Numbered from the stretch's first letter, positions 7,992 to 17,481 are shown. The stretch: DNA of 64,000 nt from Rhynchopus euleeides (GCA_963210315.1 OY723316.1:744001-808000); one strand, 5' to 3'. The notes: generated by a model from the letters alone, not told the origin. Numbers and translations: made by a program.

Positions 7992-9484
7992 AAAGGGGGA
8001 GTTGCCGGTATTGTAACTGTATTCTGTTGGGGCGGTTTGCTGTGTGTGTGTTGTGTGCGTGTCCCGCTCGTCCTTTGCGCGGGGGGGGGGCCACCACCCT
8101 GCTCCCGGCTTCCAATTACACTACGCCACGTGAACAGAACCTTCAGCTTTGGGCTTTTGGCCTCCTTTCGCGCAGGGCTTCTATACCGTCGCACACCCAC
8201 ACGCCGAAAGCTTGCCGACCCCCCCTTCACTGTGTTAAAAACCTGCCCCCCAGTGTGACGCGCTGCTCTACTGGAGGGGAGAACAGCTGCAACTCCTCCT
8301 TTCAGGTCGCAACCTGTGTTGTGAGGCAGCTCACCCTTCTGCACCTTACCGCGAAGTCCCCGCCCCCTTGCTTCCTTCACAACACACATGCCGGATAAAG
8401 CACCGGATCTCAGACACAACTTGCACAACGAGTGAAGGGATATCATCCTTGTGCTTCCTTCGACTTCTATTTCAACACCACCGTGTTTCTGTTAAAGCTA
8501 TTGGAGTTGTGCTAACAACGCAGGAAACTTTGCGACGCAGATCATGCAGGACACACCACACCCGCAGCAGGCGTGTGGGGTGTTCTCGCGATCGGCGAAT
8601 ACCCGCTGGTTCTTCTCTCCCCTTTTCTGATTTGCAGACACAAAGTTTTTGCCCACACTGTGTGTGCGCCTCCCACAGATCTCTCTCACCCCCGCCCCGC
8701 CCGCTGTAAAATGTACGGATGTACCCGAGGCCCAGGTTGCCTCTCTCTGAGGAGAAGGGCCAGAAGCAGTGTAGACGAATGTACTGCCGCCCCCCCCTCT
8801 CTTCCCGCCCGCCACCTCCCCACACAGCCCCCGTTTGCCATTGCGATGTCCCGTCTAAACACCTCTGTCTGAATGGGGGTAAAACTTTGACTTACGTTTC
8901 AAATCACACCAACACACGCATGCATACCCCCCGCCCCCCCCTCACAGGTCGTGCCCGGGGGATGTGTGCGGAGCACACCGGCGGGCTTCTGGGTGCCTGC
9001 CCCCACACCACCCCCACCCCAGCACCGCTCCCCCGCCCAGCCAGAGCGGTCTAGAGTGTGTCCGGGGGATACAGCCCCCCCACCCCGCCACCCCCCGCCA
9101 CCCCCCTCATGTATTAGAGCTCGCGAGGAGACCCCCCCAATCTGGTGACATCATCATCAGACCTCCTGCCCCCCCCGCCCCTGGACATACCGCCCGCGCC
9201 TAGATTTCTGTATTTTTCTCTTGATTTTTCAGCGGCTCCGCCGCGATCACCCACACCCCCACCCCCTCCTCGCATTTATATATAGATCTGTCCCCTCTCA
9301 CCATCCGCCGTATTATTCCCATCCCCTTGAAACACCAACAACACCACCACATCCTGTTGCAATATTCTGTTGGAAGTGTCACAGCTTGAAAGAAAAAAAG
9401 TCTCTGTTGGTGGGGCTGCTTCCCTCCTCCTCCTTCTTCTTCTCTCTTTTCTGGATCTATCTGAAGAGCGTATAAAACGCTTCC
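7992..9484. other. Intergenic, 1.5 kb
   Basis: Contains copy 2 of the 55-bp motif (8425-8480), several C-runs (8090s, 8790s, 9090-9140) and a TATATATAG stretch near 9280 that could be a core promoter for the next gene. Short ORFs here are Pro/Thr-rich noise. Confidence 0.4.
8425..8480 (+). repeat. Dispersed 55-bp motif, copy 2 of 4
   Basis: ACGAGTGAAGGG followed by ATCATCCTTGTGCTTCCTTC and ATTTCAAC; downstream of the gene at 6994-7944. Confidence 0.65.
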
Positions 9485-10711
9485 ATGCCGTTCCCTTCAT
9501 CCCCACCCCGTTTGACAGGGCGTGGTTTTCAGGTCAGCCCGCCCCCACCTCCACCACCACCTCCTCTGGAAACACCGCGATCGTTGCAGACCCCACCTCG
9601 GAATCAGCAGCAGCAGCAGCATGGTCACCACCACCACCACCACCACCCGCCCGTCCCTCTCTCTCCACTCCACCATATGTACCAGCCGCTGCGCTGCGAC
9701 ACATCTGGGACCCCGCTGACCCCGCTCAGCGTGAGGAGAGACGGGGCACGCCGTTTGAGGGGCGGCAGCAGCAGCCCGGTCTCCAGAGCAGCCGCATCGC
9801 CACCTGTCGAACCGGTAGGATCGCCGCAGGCGCGTGCCGCGTTTGGGGGGAGGTCGGGCGGTGTCGGTGTCGGCGGCTCGACTGTGCCACACAACCACAA
9901 CCACCACCACCACTACCCCAGCGCCCCCGGCACGCCGCCTCTGAAACCCCCCGTGTCCCCGCGGCGCGGGAGGGGCGCCGCGGGGTGGGATGATCCATAC
10001 TACCCACCCCACCCACACCCCCACCCCCACCACCACCTGCAGCAGCACCACCGCCCCAACACCTCCCCCCTCGCTTCGGACTGGCGCACCTCCCGCCCTG
10101 CCGCTGCGGGGGGCGGCAGCCCTGGATACAGCCACAGCCACAGCCAGCCTGTCTCGCCACTCCGGCCGCTGCCCCCGCAGGATGTGGGGGAGGTGCGGAG
10201 TGGTGGTGGAGGTGGTGGTGGTGGGGCCTCCTCGCCGCCCCACCGGAGCAATCCGTTGGCGGATGCGTTTCCCGTGGGGGCTGGTGGTGGTGGTGGTGGT
10301 GGCGGTCGGGCTGGGCGGCGCGACTCCCGCGCAGCGCCGAGGCGGCGTGGGGTCGGGGAGGAGGTGGGTGCGGAGGAGGGGGGGCCTGCGCAGCGCGTCT
10401 CCAGAGCCAGCAGCGGCGGCGCCAACAGGCGGAGCCGGAGCAAGGGCAGGGAAGAGGCTGCTGGCAGCGGCGCTTCGGCTCCCCCCGACCTGACCCCCGT
10501 CTACTGCCCGGTCCGGCCGGGGCTGATCCTGCTGTGGTGTCTCTGCGTCTACTTCCTGGTGCTGCTGATCGTGCCGGGGACAGGTCCCTCGTCAGGTGGG
10601 GCGGCGGCTGCCTGGTGGCTCGGCTGGTGTGTATTCGCGATACTCCTCACAGTGCAGACGTATCCCACGCTGAGGTGGGTCTGCACGAGGAGAGGAGGTG
10701 CGGCAGGTTGA
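9485..10711 (+). CDS. Putative two-helix membrane protein with long disordered N-terminus
   Basis: 408 residues. Residues 1-330 are disordered and low-complexity: poly-Pro, Gln5, a His-rich run of about seven, several further His repeats, Gly runs and Arg/Ser patches. Two hydrophobic segments follow near the C-terminus (about 350-370, 'LILLWCLCVYFLVLLIVP', and 380-400, 'WWLGWCVFAILLTVQ'), with a short basic tail. The arrangement predicts a protein anchored by a helical hairpin with a large cytosolic tail. The family is not recognised. Alternative frames are also open because of the high GC, but only this one gives a coherent membrane region. TATAAA lies only 14 bp before the ATG, so the true start could be later. 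Confidence 0.5.
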   Translation: MPFPSSPPRLTGRGFQVSPPPPPPPPPLETPRSLQTPPRNQQQQQHGHHHHHHHPPVPLSPLHHMYQPLRCDTSGTPLTPLSVRRDGARRLRGGSSSPVSRAAASPPVEPVGSPQARAAFGGRSGGVGVGGSTVPHNHNHHHHYPSAPGTPPLKPPVSPRRGRGAAGWDDPYYPPHPHPHPHHHLQQHHRPNTSPLASDWRTSRPAAAGGGSPGYSHSHSQPVSPLRPLPPQDVGEVRSGGGGGGGGASSPPHRSNPLADAFPVGAGGGGGGGGRAGRRDSRAAPRRRGVGEEVGAEEGGPAQRVSRASSGGANRRSRSKGREEAAGSGASAPPDLTPVYCPVRPGLILLWCLCVYFLVLLIVPGTGPSSGGAAAAWWLGWCVFAILLTVQTYPTLRWVCTRRGGAAG

Positions 10712-10968
10712 AGAGCAAGAGTGGTGTGGTGTGGTGTGGGGTGGGGTGGTGGGGGAGAGAGAGAGTGCCGCTTTGTTGTGTGCGGTGTGGGAAAAGCCAG
10801 AGGGGGTTGGCAAAGAAGAAGAAGAAGGAAAAAGGGAATGGGTGGTTTTGATCCGGTTCTTCAGTACGGTTGTCCCCCCCCGCCCCTCCCCCACGTGTGG
10901 GGTTCGTTTAATAACGTGGATCAATCGCTTCTGCATTCTCCCTTGACTCCGCCCCCCTGAACAACACA

Positions 10969-11022
10969 TGACGAGTGAAGGGAGATCGTCCTTGTGCTTC
11001 CTTTTACTTCTATTTCACCACC
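10969..11022 (+). repeat. Dispersed 55-bp motif, copy 3 of 4
   Basis: Same core as at 6504; followed by a C-run. Confidence 0.65.
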
Positions 11023-11045
11023 CCCCCCTGAACAACACAGCACAA

Positions 11046-11093
11046 AAAGGCGCTGGGAGACTTGCTTTCCATTCACCCCCGACAATCAAAACC
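11046..11093 (+). repeat. Second dispersed motif, copy 1 of 3
   Basis: Shares GAGACTTGCTTTCCATTCAC and ATCAAAA(C)CCC with 42597-42649 and 57375-57421. Confidence 0.55.
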
Positions 11094-11128
11094 CCTGAAC
11101 AACACAACACAACGCAACACAACCTGCA

Positions 11129-11183
11129 TAACGAGTGAAGGGAGATCATCCTTGTGCTTCCTTCTACTTCCACTCCAGTACCC
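11129..11183 (+). repeat. Dispersed 55-bp motif, copy 4 of 4
   Basis: Same core as at 6504; lies about 125 bp upstream of the 85-residue gene. Confidence 0.65.
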
Positions 11184-11307
11184 ACCCTTCAACCCTCACA
11201 ACCACTCCCACACCATCACGCCGTCACTGCAGCGCTGGCGAGTGCGGGGGTGTGAGTGGGTGGTGGGTGGGTGGGGGTGGTGGGTGTCGTAGATAGATTA
11301 TATTTAG

Positions 11308-11850
11308 ATGGCCACGCCGCAGCGCGCAAGCGCATCGTCCGCTGTTTCGACAGAGAAGCGGACGATATTCCTGAAGGAGGGGGACAACACATACACAATA
11401 TCCTGGTACGGCACCGATGTGCCTTCGGAAGACATCCGGAAGACGATCTGCTTCACACTAGGTATGCGATTGCTGCAGCGGGAATAGTGTGTGTGTGTGT
11501 GTGTTTCGTGGCGGAAAACATATGAAGAGTCTCTCCGAGAGAACCAACGACCCAAAGAGGAGGTGGGGGGGGGGGGTGGGGGGGACTTCACACAGTTGCT
11601 CGAGGGGTGTGTGTGTGCGTGGGGTGTGACAGTGGATGCAGCACACAGAGTTCGCTCGGTGCGCCCTCCACTAAACTAAAAAGGATCAACGTTGATTTGC
11701 CCTCACTCTCACGGTAGCCTCAAACCCACTCCCCCCGTCTGAACAGGGCTGGACCAGGGCACAGATTTCGTGCTCGAAGACGAGGAAGGGCACAGCATCG
11801 TCGTGTCGTCCTGCCTACCGACGGGGCTACATCTCAGCATATGCTATTAG
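11308..11850 (+). CDS. Small two-exon gene, 85-residue protein of unknown function
   Basis: Exon 1 is 11308-11461, ending ...CTAG before GTATGC. Exon 2 is 11747-11850, after an AACAG acceptor. The intron is 285 bp in phase 1. The joined frame gives 85 residues ending at TAG 11850. After a short Ser/Ala-rich start comes a compact domain with 'YTISWYGTDVPSEDIRK', 'GLDQGTDFVLEDEEG' and 'SSCLPTGLHLSI'. This looks like one small beta-grasp-like or ubiquitin-like module. The clean splice signals and restored frame are the main evidence. Function unknown. Confidence 0.6.
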
Positions 11851-12730
11851 AAGGGTTCTCTGAGGGTTGCTGCCACGCCGCTGATTGGCGTCGGGGTATT
11901 GCCCACTGGGAGGGTGGGAGGTGGCGGTGATTCTCTCTGTGCCAAAACACTGTGTCAGCATGGGGGGCCCCTCGCTACCAGGCGTGACTTGAGTGAGTCA
12001 AATCGAGCAAACAGCCCCCCCTTCCCCTCACTGGCTGACTGAGCTGTGTGACTGGTCGCGAGACCCACCATGTCTTCTTTTTGTTGTGAGGCAGGTCGCT
12101 TTGCTGCACTTCTGAGCGAAGGCACCGCCCATTGATGTTTATTGGATGTTTGTATCCAGTGCCACATGACACCGGTGGGGTAAAGACCGTGGAGTGGTGC
12201 AAATGTGACGAGACGGTCCAAAATTGTATTCGTTCTCCTAATCGCGGGAAGAACCCTCCCTCCACACGCTTATAGGCAAAATCATGGTGAACGCAACTCT
12301 CAGAACCACCGGGAGGTTTCGCGGCTTTGGGGAGCTAAGGTGGCCCCACTGATCTTGGATGTTTGTATATTGCGACTGGTGGCGGAGTGCCGTCCACTCT
12401 GTGTCTATGGTGTCTTTTTGTGTGCGTCAAAAAGTTTTAAAAAAAAGCTGTGTCCCAGCTTTTTTTCCTCCCCGACGATGTAATGTGAACTCACTTAGCT
12501 GCGCTCCTGATCAAAAGGACGGCACCTCCCTCCCTCCCGCCCCGCCCCGCCCCCCCCCCCCCCCTTTGGTGTGCCACCCGTTGGATTGACGGGTCGGGAT
12601 CAAACAGAGCGTCCACACATAGGCAGAAAATCCCACCACCTCCGCACGCGTGTTGGCCTGTTCTGTTTCACCGCCGCCCCGGTTGTTCACACCAGCAGAG
12701 GGCAGGGGGAAAAAAACTGTTCCGGTTGCA
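11851..12730. other. Intergenic, 0.9 kb
   Basis: A C-run at 12550-12565 and otherwise plain sequence up to the edge of the retroelement. I see no supported gene. Confidence 0.4.
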
Positions 12731-12898
12731 AAAAAGTGTCACTTCAACTCTGCCGCTCTTTCTCTACTGTTGATACTTCGTTTGATGCGTTGACGCTTCC
12801 ACACACACTTACAAACCCACTTGCCTGATGAAGGGGGTGGTGTGTAGAGCACGTTTGGCAGAGCTGAATGACACTTTCCGCGCGAAAGTCGTGTGCGT
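12731..12898 (-). repeat. Complete terminal repeat (A2-B2)
   Basis: 168 bp from AAAAAGTGTCACTTCAACTC to GTCGTGTGCGTAA. Its left part recurs at 12899-12972 and its right part at 17482-17599. Confidence 0.85.
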
Positions 12899-12972
12899 AA
12901 AAAGTGTCACTTCAACTCTGCCGCTCTTTCTCTACTGTTGATACTTCGTTTGATGCGTTGACGCTTCCACAC
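12899..12972 (-). repeat. Partial terminal repeat (B1)
   Basis: 74 bp identical to the first part of the complete repeat, ending ...CGCTTCCACAC. The last 19 bp (TGCGTTGACGCTTCCACAC) are also the start of the A1 copy, so the two halves overlap. Confidence 0.85.
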
Positions 12973-13043
12973 CCAGGACCCTCTTCCGGAGGGACGTGCT
13001 CGTGCACCGGTTGGTCATGTAATCATACGGTGCCGAGTGCGGG

Positions 13044-15986
13044 TTACGTGGTGCTGCGTGTTGGTATATGTGCTGGCTCGAGGCGGATTGCCCGTTCGGC
13101 TCGTGTTCCGCGCGTGTAGGTGTCAGCCCGCTGCTCGTCGGTTGGCACCCACTGGGGGTTGAGCCGCAGTCGCTTCGTCCGTGCCACGAGGAATATGCGC
13201 TGCAGTAGCAGGTTGCCTCTGTGGTTCGCGCAGTGCCCTCGCCGCATGCAAAATACTAGGGGGAGGTTGTCGATGTTGCACGTCACAGCGATGTCCTGTG
13301 AGTTGATGATGCGTAGCCCTTGCCACACGGCGAAGGCCTCCTTCAGGAAGATGTGCGCATCCCGATCTGCCCCGGTGAACACCCCTTGTGTGACCGTCTC
13401 CTCTCCCAGTTCGAGTATCGCCGCCCACTCCGTCGATGACGCGTCGGACCACAGCGTTGCCCGCGATGTTGGGTCTGCCTGGTGGTGCCAATTGTTATCG
13501 CGCATGAACTCCATCCGTGCTGCTGTCTCCCGGATCACTGAGTTCGGCACTCGTGTGTTGACATCCCACGCCGCGTTGTTGTCGTGCGCCCGGCGTCCTA
13601 TGCGCCGGATGAAAGAGAGGATTGCGGGGGCGAAACACAGTGGCGCGCGCATGACGTATGACTGCCAGACGATGGATCCGAAGATGCGGAAGGCCCTCCG
13701 CGGCGTTGTTGTTCCCTCCAACGTCTCCGCCAGCTCCTCCCGCTGTGCCACCTTCGCCACCCATGCAGGGTCCATGCGGAATCTATGCTCCACCAGGTCA
13801 AACTGGATCCCGAACGTGCAGAAACGTTGCGTCGGCATCCCGTGGTCGGCATCGTCGAGGTTCAGGGTCGCGTTGACGTAGTCGCACCTTTCGCGGAAGA
13901 CCCTGTACTTCGCCTGCACCTCGTCCAGTGTCTCGGCTGTGACCACGAAATTGTCTATCCAGACGATGCCGTCTCTTGGAGGGAGGAGCACCCTCGCACT
14001 CCGGTTGGCAATTGCTGGTGAGTGTGACCACCCCATGCACATCACCGACAGAAACGCTGGCACAAATTCGTCCCGCTTGTCCCCGAAGCGGATCCCGAAG
14101 TAGCGCTGGATCTCCTCCTCCACCGGAAACTGGTAGAACCAGCTCCTCGCGTCAGCGAGCACAACCCAAGTTGACTCAGCGATACGGCGCGTCACCTCCA
14201 GGATGTCGTCCAATCTCATGTCTGGCGGTCGCGCCATGTACGAGTTCAGAGTACGTGCGTCGACGATGAAGCGTGTCCCCCCTGACTTCTTCGGCACGGT
14301 AAAGGCTGGTAAGGTGAGTATCGCATGAGTACAGGCTATAGCGATAACGCCGTAGGCGATGAGGTCGTCGACATGTTTCAATGTATGGCGTGATATCATC
14401 CTCCACTTGTTTCTGAAGTGGTCGCGTGCTCCGGGGAGCAACGCATTCCTGAAGGCTTCGGGGTCTGTAATGAGGTCCAACACGCCTCGCAGTTCCTCGT
14501 TGGAGTCCAGCTCGCGGAGTCGCGCCAGGTTGAGGCGCGTGTCGCAGATCGGAGCAAGGCGGTCGTCTTCAGATGGGTCTTGCCTTTCATGGGCAGGTCG
14601 CACGATATGTCCTTTGTGGTGCACGCCGACACTCTCCCCGTATAGATCGGCGTCTATGCCCGGTCCGTGTTCCGAGTCGGTGTCCGTCGTGTCGTCGGAG
14701 CTGTCGGTTTCTTCAGGAGGTTGGTATACTTGGATGGAGAGCTGAGGCCTGTGGTATGCCTTTGGGCGCTCTCTCGGCTGTGCGGCTGGGTCCCCTGCGC
14801 GTGCCGCGTCATCGTTGTGAGTCGGCCCGGGCCCCGCGCCGGTGCCGTCCTTTCCTCCACCGACCCCTGCTGCGCCGCCCCCTGTCGGGTAGTCATACCG
14901 TCGTAGTTCACGTGTGATGTCTCTCCTCCTTTTGTACGGGAAATGTGTGCTAAACTCTGGTCCCCTGTGTCTCACGCGCTCTTGGCCAGTTCTTTGGACA
15001 GTGCCGCTGTGTCTGCCACACGCTGTGTCGTTGCTGCTGGTATGTATCGAAACACCGCGTCGGGGGTCGCATGTCGCGACAGCATCATCAGCTTCTCGAC
15101 TGGCACCCCGTTGCGTGCCAGATGGTGGAGGGCCCCCCTCCGGAGGGAGTGCGGCGTCAATCGGGCATCCACCCTTTTCACCGCCGCCGCGATGCATCGG
15201 TATGTCACGCTCGGGGGAAACAGGTTCCCTTCTGTCTTTAGCTCTTTCATACGGCTCCGCAGGATCTTCAGCATCTCCGGTGGCAGTGACATACCCGTTG
15301 TCTTCCCCAGCTGGAAGGGGTCCGACTTCGTGGTGGTCCACACGATGGTGATCTGGTCTGACTTCGCTTCCGTCTGGATGTCCCGCGTTGACAGTCGTTG
15401 CACATCCGACGCTCTCGCCGCCCCGTGCCACATCATCGCTACGGCCAGACGCACCAGCGGCCGCGGTTCCTGAGTCACTGCCTGTGCTGCCTGTTCTTGA
15501 GTCGCGGGGTGCGCCTGTTGTGCTGGCTTCAATGCTCCGCTGCGGCACAAGCTTCGCTTGAAGTCCCGTAGCACGTGTCCTTCCTGTTCCCACGACTCGA
15601 AGCGGCGCAGGCTCGCGATGATGTTGCCCAAGTACTGCAGTGCCGATGGGGCGGACAGTCCGTTGAGCCGCAGATGCGTGATCCACAGGGTGATCCCCTC
15701 CTCGTGTCGTAGTGTGCGGCCCTCCCCCCTGCACCACTCCTCTCTGAACTCGCGGTACCTCTCGTAGCTCCTGCGCAGAGCCGTCCAGTATGAACTCGAC
15801 AGTGCGTTCCCCAAAGCCTCCTGCGTGGCCTCCATGATGATCAGCCTCATCTCGCTCGACAGTGGTTGTTGCTTGATGCGGGGGCGGCCCTTGTTGGTTT
15901 GCTTCTTTTCTTTCAGGATGAACTCGTATGGGGATGGTGTGGGCGGCGTTGGGCTGGTTCCTGGGTGGGTGGTCTGCTGGAGTCAC
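13044..15986 (-). CDS. Reverse transcriptase-RNase H of the DIRS-type element
   Basis: The open frame is 980 codons long, but residues 1-338 merely overlap the recombinase gene in another frame and the frame starts at GTG. The meaningful protein begins after about 14970. RT blocks: 'TRFIVDARTLNSYM', then 'VVLADARSWFYQFPV' (first catalytic Asp), 'MGWSHSPAIANRS', and 'IVWIDNFVV' where most RTs have (Y/F)xDD. RNase H: 'LWSDASSTEWAA', 'FLKEAFAVW', 'CNIDNLPL' and 'WVPTDEQRADTYTRG' supply the D-E-D-D set. No methyltransferase domain is seen. Without its own ATG after the recombinase, it is probably made by frameshifting, leaky scanning or splicing. It should copy the element RNA. Confidence 0.8.
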   Translation of the reverse strand: MTPADHPPRNQPNAAHTIPIRVHPERKEANQQGPPPHQATTTVERDEADHHGGHAGGFGERTVEFILDGSAQELREVPRVQRGVVQGGGPHTTTRGGDHPVDHASAAQRTVRPIGTAVLGQHHREPAPLRVVGTGRTRATGLQAKLVPQRSIEASTTGAPRDSRTGSTGSDSGTAAAGASGRSDDVARGGESVGCATTVNAGHPDGSEVRPDHHRVDHHEVGPLPAGEDNGYVTATGDAEDPAEPYERAKDRREPVSPERDIPMHRGGGEKGGCPIDAALPPEGGPPPSGTQRGASREADDAVATCDPRRGVSIHTSSNDTACGRHSGTVQRTGQERVRHRGPEFSTHFPYKRRRDITRELRRYDYPTGGGAAGVGGGKDGTGAGPGPTHNDDAARAGDPAAQPRERPKAYHRPQLSIQVYQPPEETDSSDDTTDTDSEHGPGIDADLYGESVGVHHKGHIVRPAHERQDPSEDDRLAPICDTRLNLARLRELDSNEELRGVLDLITDPEAFRNALLPGARDHFRNKWRMISRHTLKHVDDLIAYGVIAIACTHAILTLPAFTVPKKSGGTRFIVDARTLNSYMARPPDMRLDDILEVTRRIAESTWVVLADARSWFYQFPVEEEIQRYFGIRFGDKRDEFVPAFLSVMCMGWSHSPAIANRSARVLLPPRDGIVWIDNFVVTAETLDEVQAKYRVFRERCDYVNATLNLDDADHGMPTQRFCTFGIQFDLVEHRFRMDPAWVAKVAQREELAETLEGTTTPRRAFRIFGSIVWQSYVMRAPLCFAPAILSFIRRIGRRAHDNNAAWDVNTRVPNSVIRETAARMEFMRDNNWHHQADPTSRATLWSDASSTEWAAILELGEETVTQGVFTGADRDAHIFLKEAFAVWQGLRIINSQDIAVTCNIDNLPLVFCMRRGHCANHRGNLLLQRIFLVARTKRLRLNPQWVPTDEQRADTYTRGTRAERAIRLEPAHIPTRSTT
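14972..15850 (-). CDS. Tyrosine recombinase (YR) of the DIRS-type element
   Basis: 292 residues. The N-terminal half is helical and resembles a core-binding domain ('SAPSALQYLGNIIASLRRF'). The catalytic half has 'MMWHGAARASDVQRL' (first Arg), 'TPHSLRRGALHHLA' (HxxR), 'MMLSRHATPDAVFRYI' (His and the nucleophile Tyr). That is the full R-HxxR-H-Y set of phage-integrase-type recombinases. ATG 15850 is followed by a second Met. The gene lies wholly within the open RT frame. Heavy ORF overlap is known in DIRS elements. Its job is to insert a circular cDNA by recombination. Confidence 0.85.
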   Translation of the reverse strand: MRLIIMEATQEALGNALSSSYWTALRRSYERYREFREEWCRGEGRTLRHEEGITLWITHLRLNGLSAPSALQYLGNIIASLRRFESWEQEGHVLRDFKRSLCRSGALKPAQQAHPATQEQAAQAVTQEPRPLVRLAVAMMWHGAARASDVQRLSTRDIQTEAKSDQITIVWTTTKSDPFQLGKTTGMSLPPEMLKILRSRMKELKTEGNLFPPSVTYRCIAAAVKRVDARLTPHSLRRGALHHLARNGVPVEKLMMLSRHATPDAVFRYIPAATTQRVADTAALSKELAKSA

Positions 15987-16969
15987 TGTCCCCCGCGGGG
16001 CCCTTTCGACCCCTTTCCCACTGCCCTCTGCTCCGCCCCCTTTCCCGTCTTCCCGGTGGGGTACGGCGTGTAGCGCGGGTCAGCCCCCTGTTGCACACGC
16101 GGTGGTACCAAACGGCGCGGGTTCGCCTTCGCCTGCGCATCATTCGCCTCTCCCACCAGCCGCTGGTGCAGAGACGCCGAGAACGTGAGGGGTGGGATGT
16201 TCTTCGCCTTGTGCTCGTAGTAGGCACGTGCCACATACCCCGTGAGGCAGGCCAGAGCCGACATTTCGCACACGATGCGGTGCAGGGGCAGCAGGCTGGG
16301 TTCCTCCTCCGTGTTCATCTTCATGAGCTTTAGTACGTCGTCGAAGTGCTCGAAGCATTTGCGGAGGCTGTGCATCCATTCCCCCGCATCTGTGCCCGAC
16401 GCTGGCAGGCTCGCCTCCCGGAACACGCGGGACACCTCTGCCCGGATCTGCCGCCGCACCGCGCCCTTCCATATGCCAGGGCGCCACGTCGCGACCGCGT
16501 ATGGCGAGAAGTCGTCCGGCAACCCCTCGTCAGCCTCCTGCAGCTGCCTCTGCAGATCGGCGATGGTCTCGGCCTGCTCCTCCACCTTCGCCTCCAGCCG
16601 AGTCATGCGCGCCTCCATGTTGAGCCCTTCACCGGCTCCCAGTTGGGGCAGCGCCCCCAGCCCGTCCTCCTCTTCAGCGGCCTCCTCCGCTGCTGCCGCG
16701 CCGCCTGCCTGCATCTTCGTCCACGCGCACATTGGGCATACCCATCCGGCGCTGCCCATGTGGGCGACGAAGGCGTCCGCCACCGCCTTCGGGTGCAGAT
16801 GCGCCCGCACACATGTCCTCGTCGTGGCTTGTCCGTAGGCGTTGCATGCGTGCGCCGTTCCGCCCTCATGGACGGTGGCGCATGTGGGGAACACGCAGTG
16901 CTGCATCGGCTCCGCCGCGGGCTCCATAGAGAGGGCCGGCACCTCGACCAAAGCCCAGTCGACGTCCAT
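15983..16969 (-). CDS. Gag-like protein of the DIRS-type element
   Basis: 328 residues from ATG 16969. A Cys/His-rich N-terminus ('CVFPTCATVHEGGTAHACNAYG', later 'WVCPMCAW') could be a zinc-binding module. An acidic Ala/Glu stretch and a clear coiled coil ('MEARMTRLEAKVEEQAETIADL', about residues 117-145) come next. A helical domain and a basic Gly/Lys tail complete the protein. The TGA stop overlaps the first codon of the RT frame by one base. Position 5' of recombinase and RT plus this architecture make gag the best call; sequence conservation cannot be judged here. Confidence 0.65.
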   Translation of the reverse strand: MDVDWALVEVPALSMEPAAEPMQHCVFPTCATVHEGGTAHACNAYGQATTRTCVRAHLHPKAVADAFVAHMGSAGWVCPMCAWTKMQAGGAAAAEEAAEEEDGLGALPQLGAGEGLNMEARMTRLEAKVEEQAETIADLQRQLQEADEGLPDDFSPYAVATWRPGIWKGAVRRQIRAEVSRVFREASLPASGTDAGEWMHSLRKCFEHFDDVLKLMKMNTEEEPSLLPLHRIVCEMSALACLTGYVARAYYEHKAKNIPPLTFSASLHQRLVGEANDAQAKANPRRLVPPRVQQGADPRYTPYPTGKTGKGAEQRAVGKGSKGPRGGQ

Positions 16970-17015
16970 CTTTCCTCACTACTCTGCTTGTCGTACGCCT
17001 CTAGCTGTCCTTCAC

Positions 17016-17450
17016 ACCCGCTGATCCTTCACCCCGCTGCTTTTGTTCACGCGCTTTGGCGCCCCTGTAAAACACACACGCTCTGCTGTCCGTCACCACC
17101 GCTGGTCCTTCACCCCGCTGCTCCTGTAAAACACACGCGTCCCCGATGCTTTTGTTCACGCGCTTTGGCGGTCCTGTAAAACACACGCGTCCCCGCTGCT
17201 TTTGTTCACGCGCTTTGGCGGCCCTTCAAAAACACACCCGCTCTGCTGTCCTTCACCACCGCTGGTCCTTCACCCCGCTGCTCCTGTAAAACACACGCGT
17301 CCCCGCTGCTTTTGTTCACGCGCTTTGGCGGTCCTGTAAAACACACGCGTCCCCGCTGCTTTTGTTCACGCGCTTTGGCGGTCCTGTAAAACACACGCGT
17401 CCCCGCTGCTTTTGTTCACGCGCTTTGGCGGCTCCGCTCGTCCCTTTTCG
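17016..17450 (-). repeat. Tandem repeats of 50 and 110 bp in the element's 5' leader
   Basis: TTTGTTCACGCGCTTTGGCG occurs at 17042, 17151, 17201, 17311, 17361 and 17411, with spacings of 109, 50, 110, 50 and 50 bp. The units also share CTGTAAAACACACGCGTCCCC. The array lies between the A1 repeat and the gag start. Confidence 0.8.
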
Positions 17451-17481
17451 CTGCTTCTGACTCTTCTCACTAAAAATAAAT

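Larger units (their letters stand above)
10712..11307. other. Intergenic with motif copies 3 and 4
   Basis: GTGTGGTGTGG-type repeats at 10725-10755, two copies of the 55-bp motif (10969-11022, 11129-11183) and one copy of a second dispersed motif (11046-11093). No ORF supported. Confidence 0.45.

Noticed and set aside
7060-8115. Minus-strand ORF of 351 codons opposite the gene at 6994
   Set aside because: Arg/Pro/Leu-rich reverse of a Gly/Ala/Pro-rich frame. No domain, and the plus frame has a better composition.
9370-9993. Plus-strand ORF of 207 codons overlapping the 9485 gene
   Set aside because: Shifted reading of the same low-complexity DNA; it lacks the membrane helices that make the other frame credible.
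17016-17450. Regularly spaced repeats resembling a CRISPR array
   Set aside because: Repeat and spacer are both repeated, units are nearly identical over the full 50 bp, and the array lies in a eukaryotic retroelement leader.
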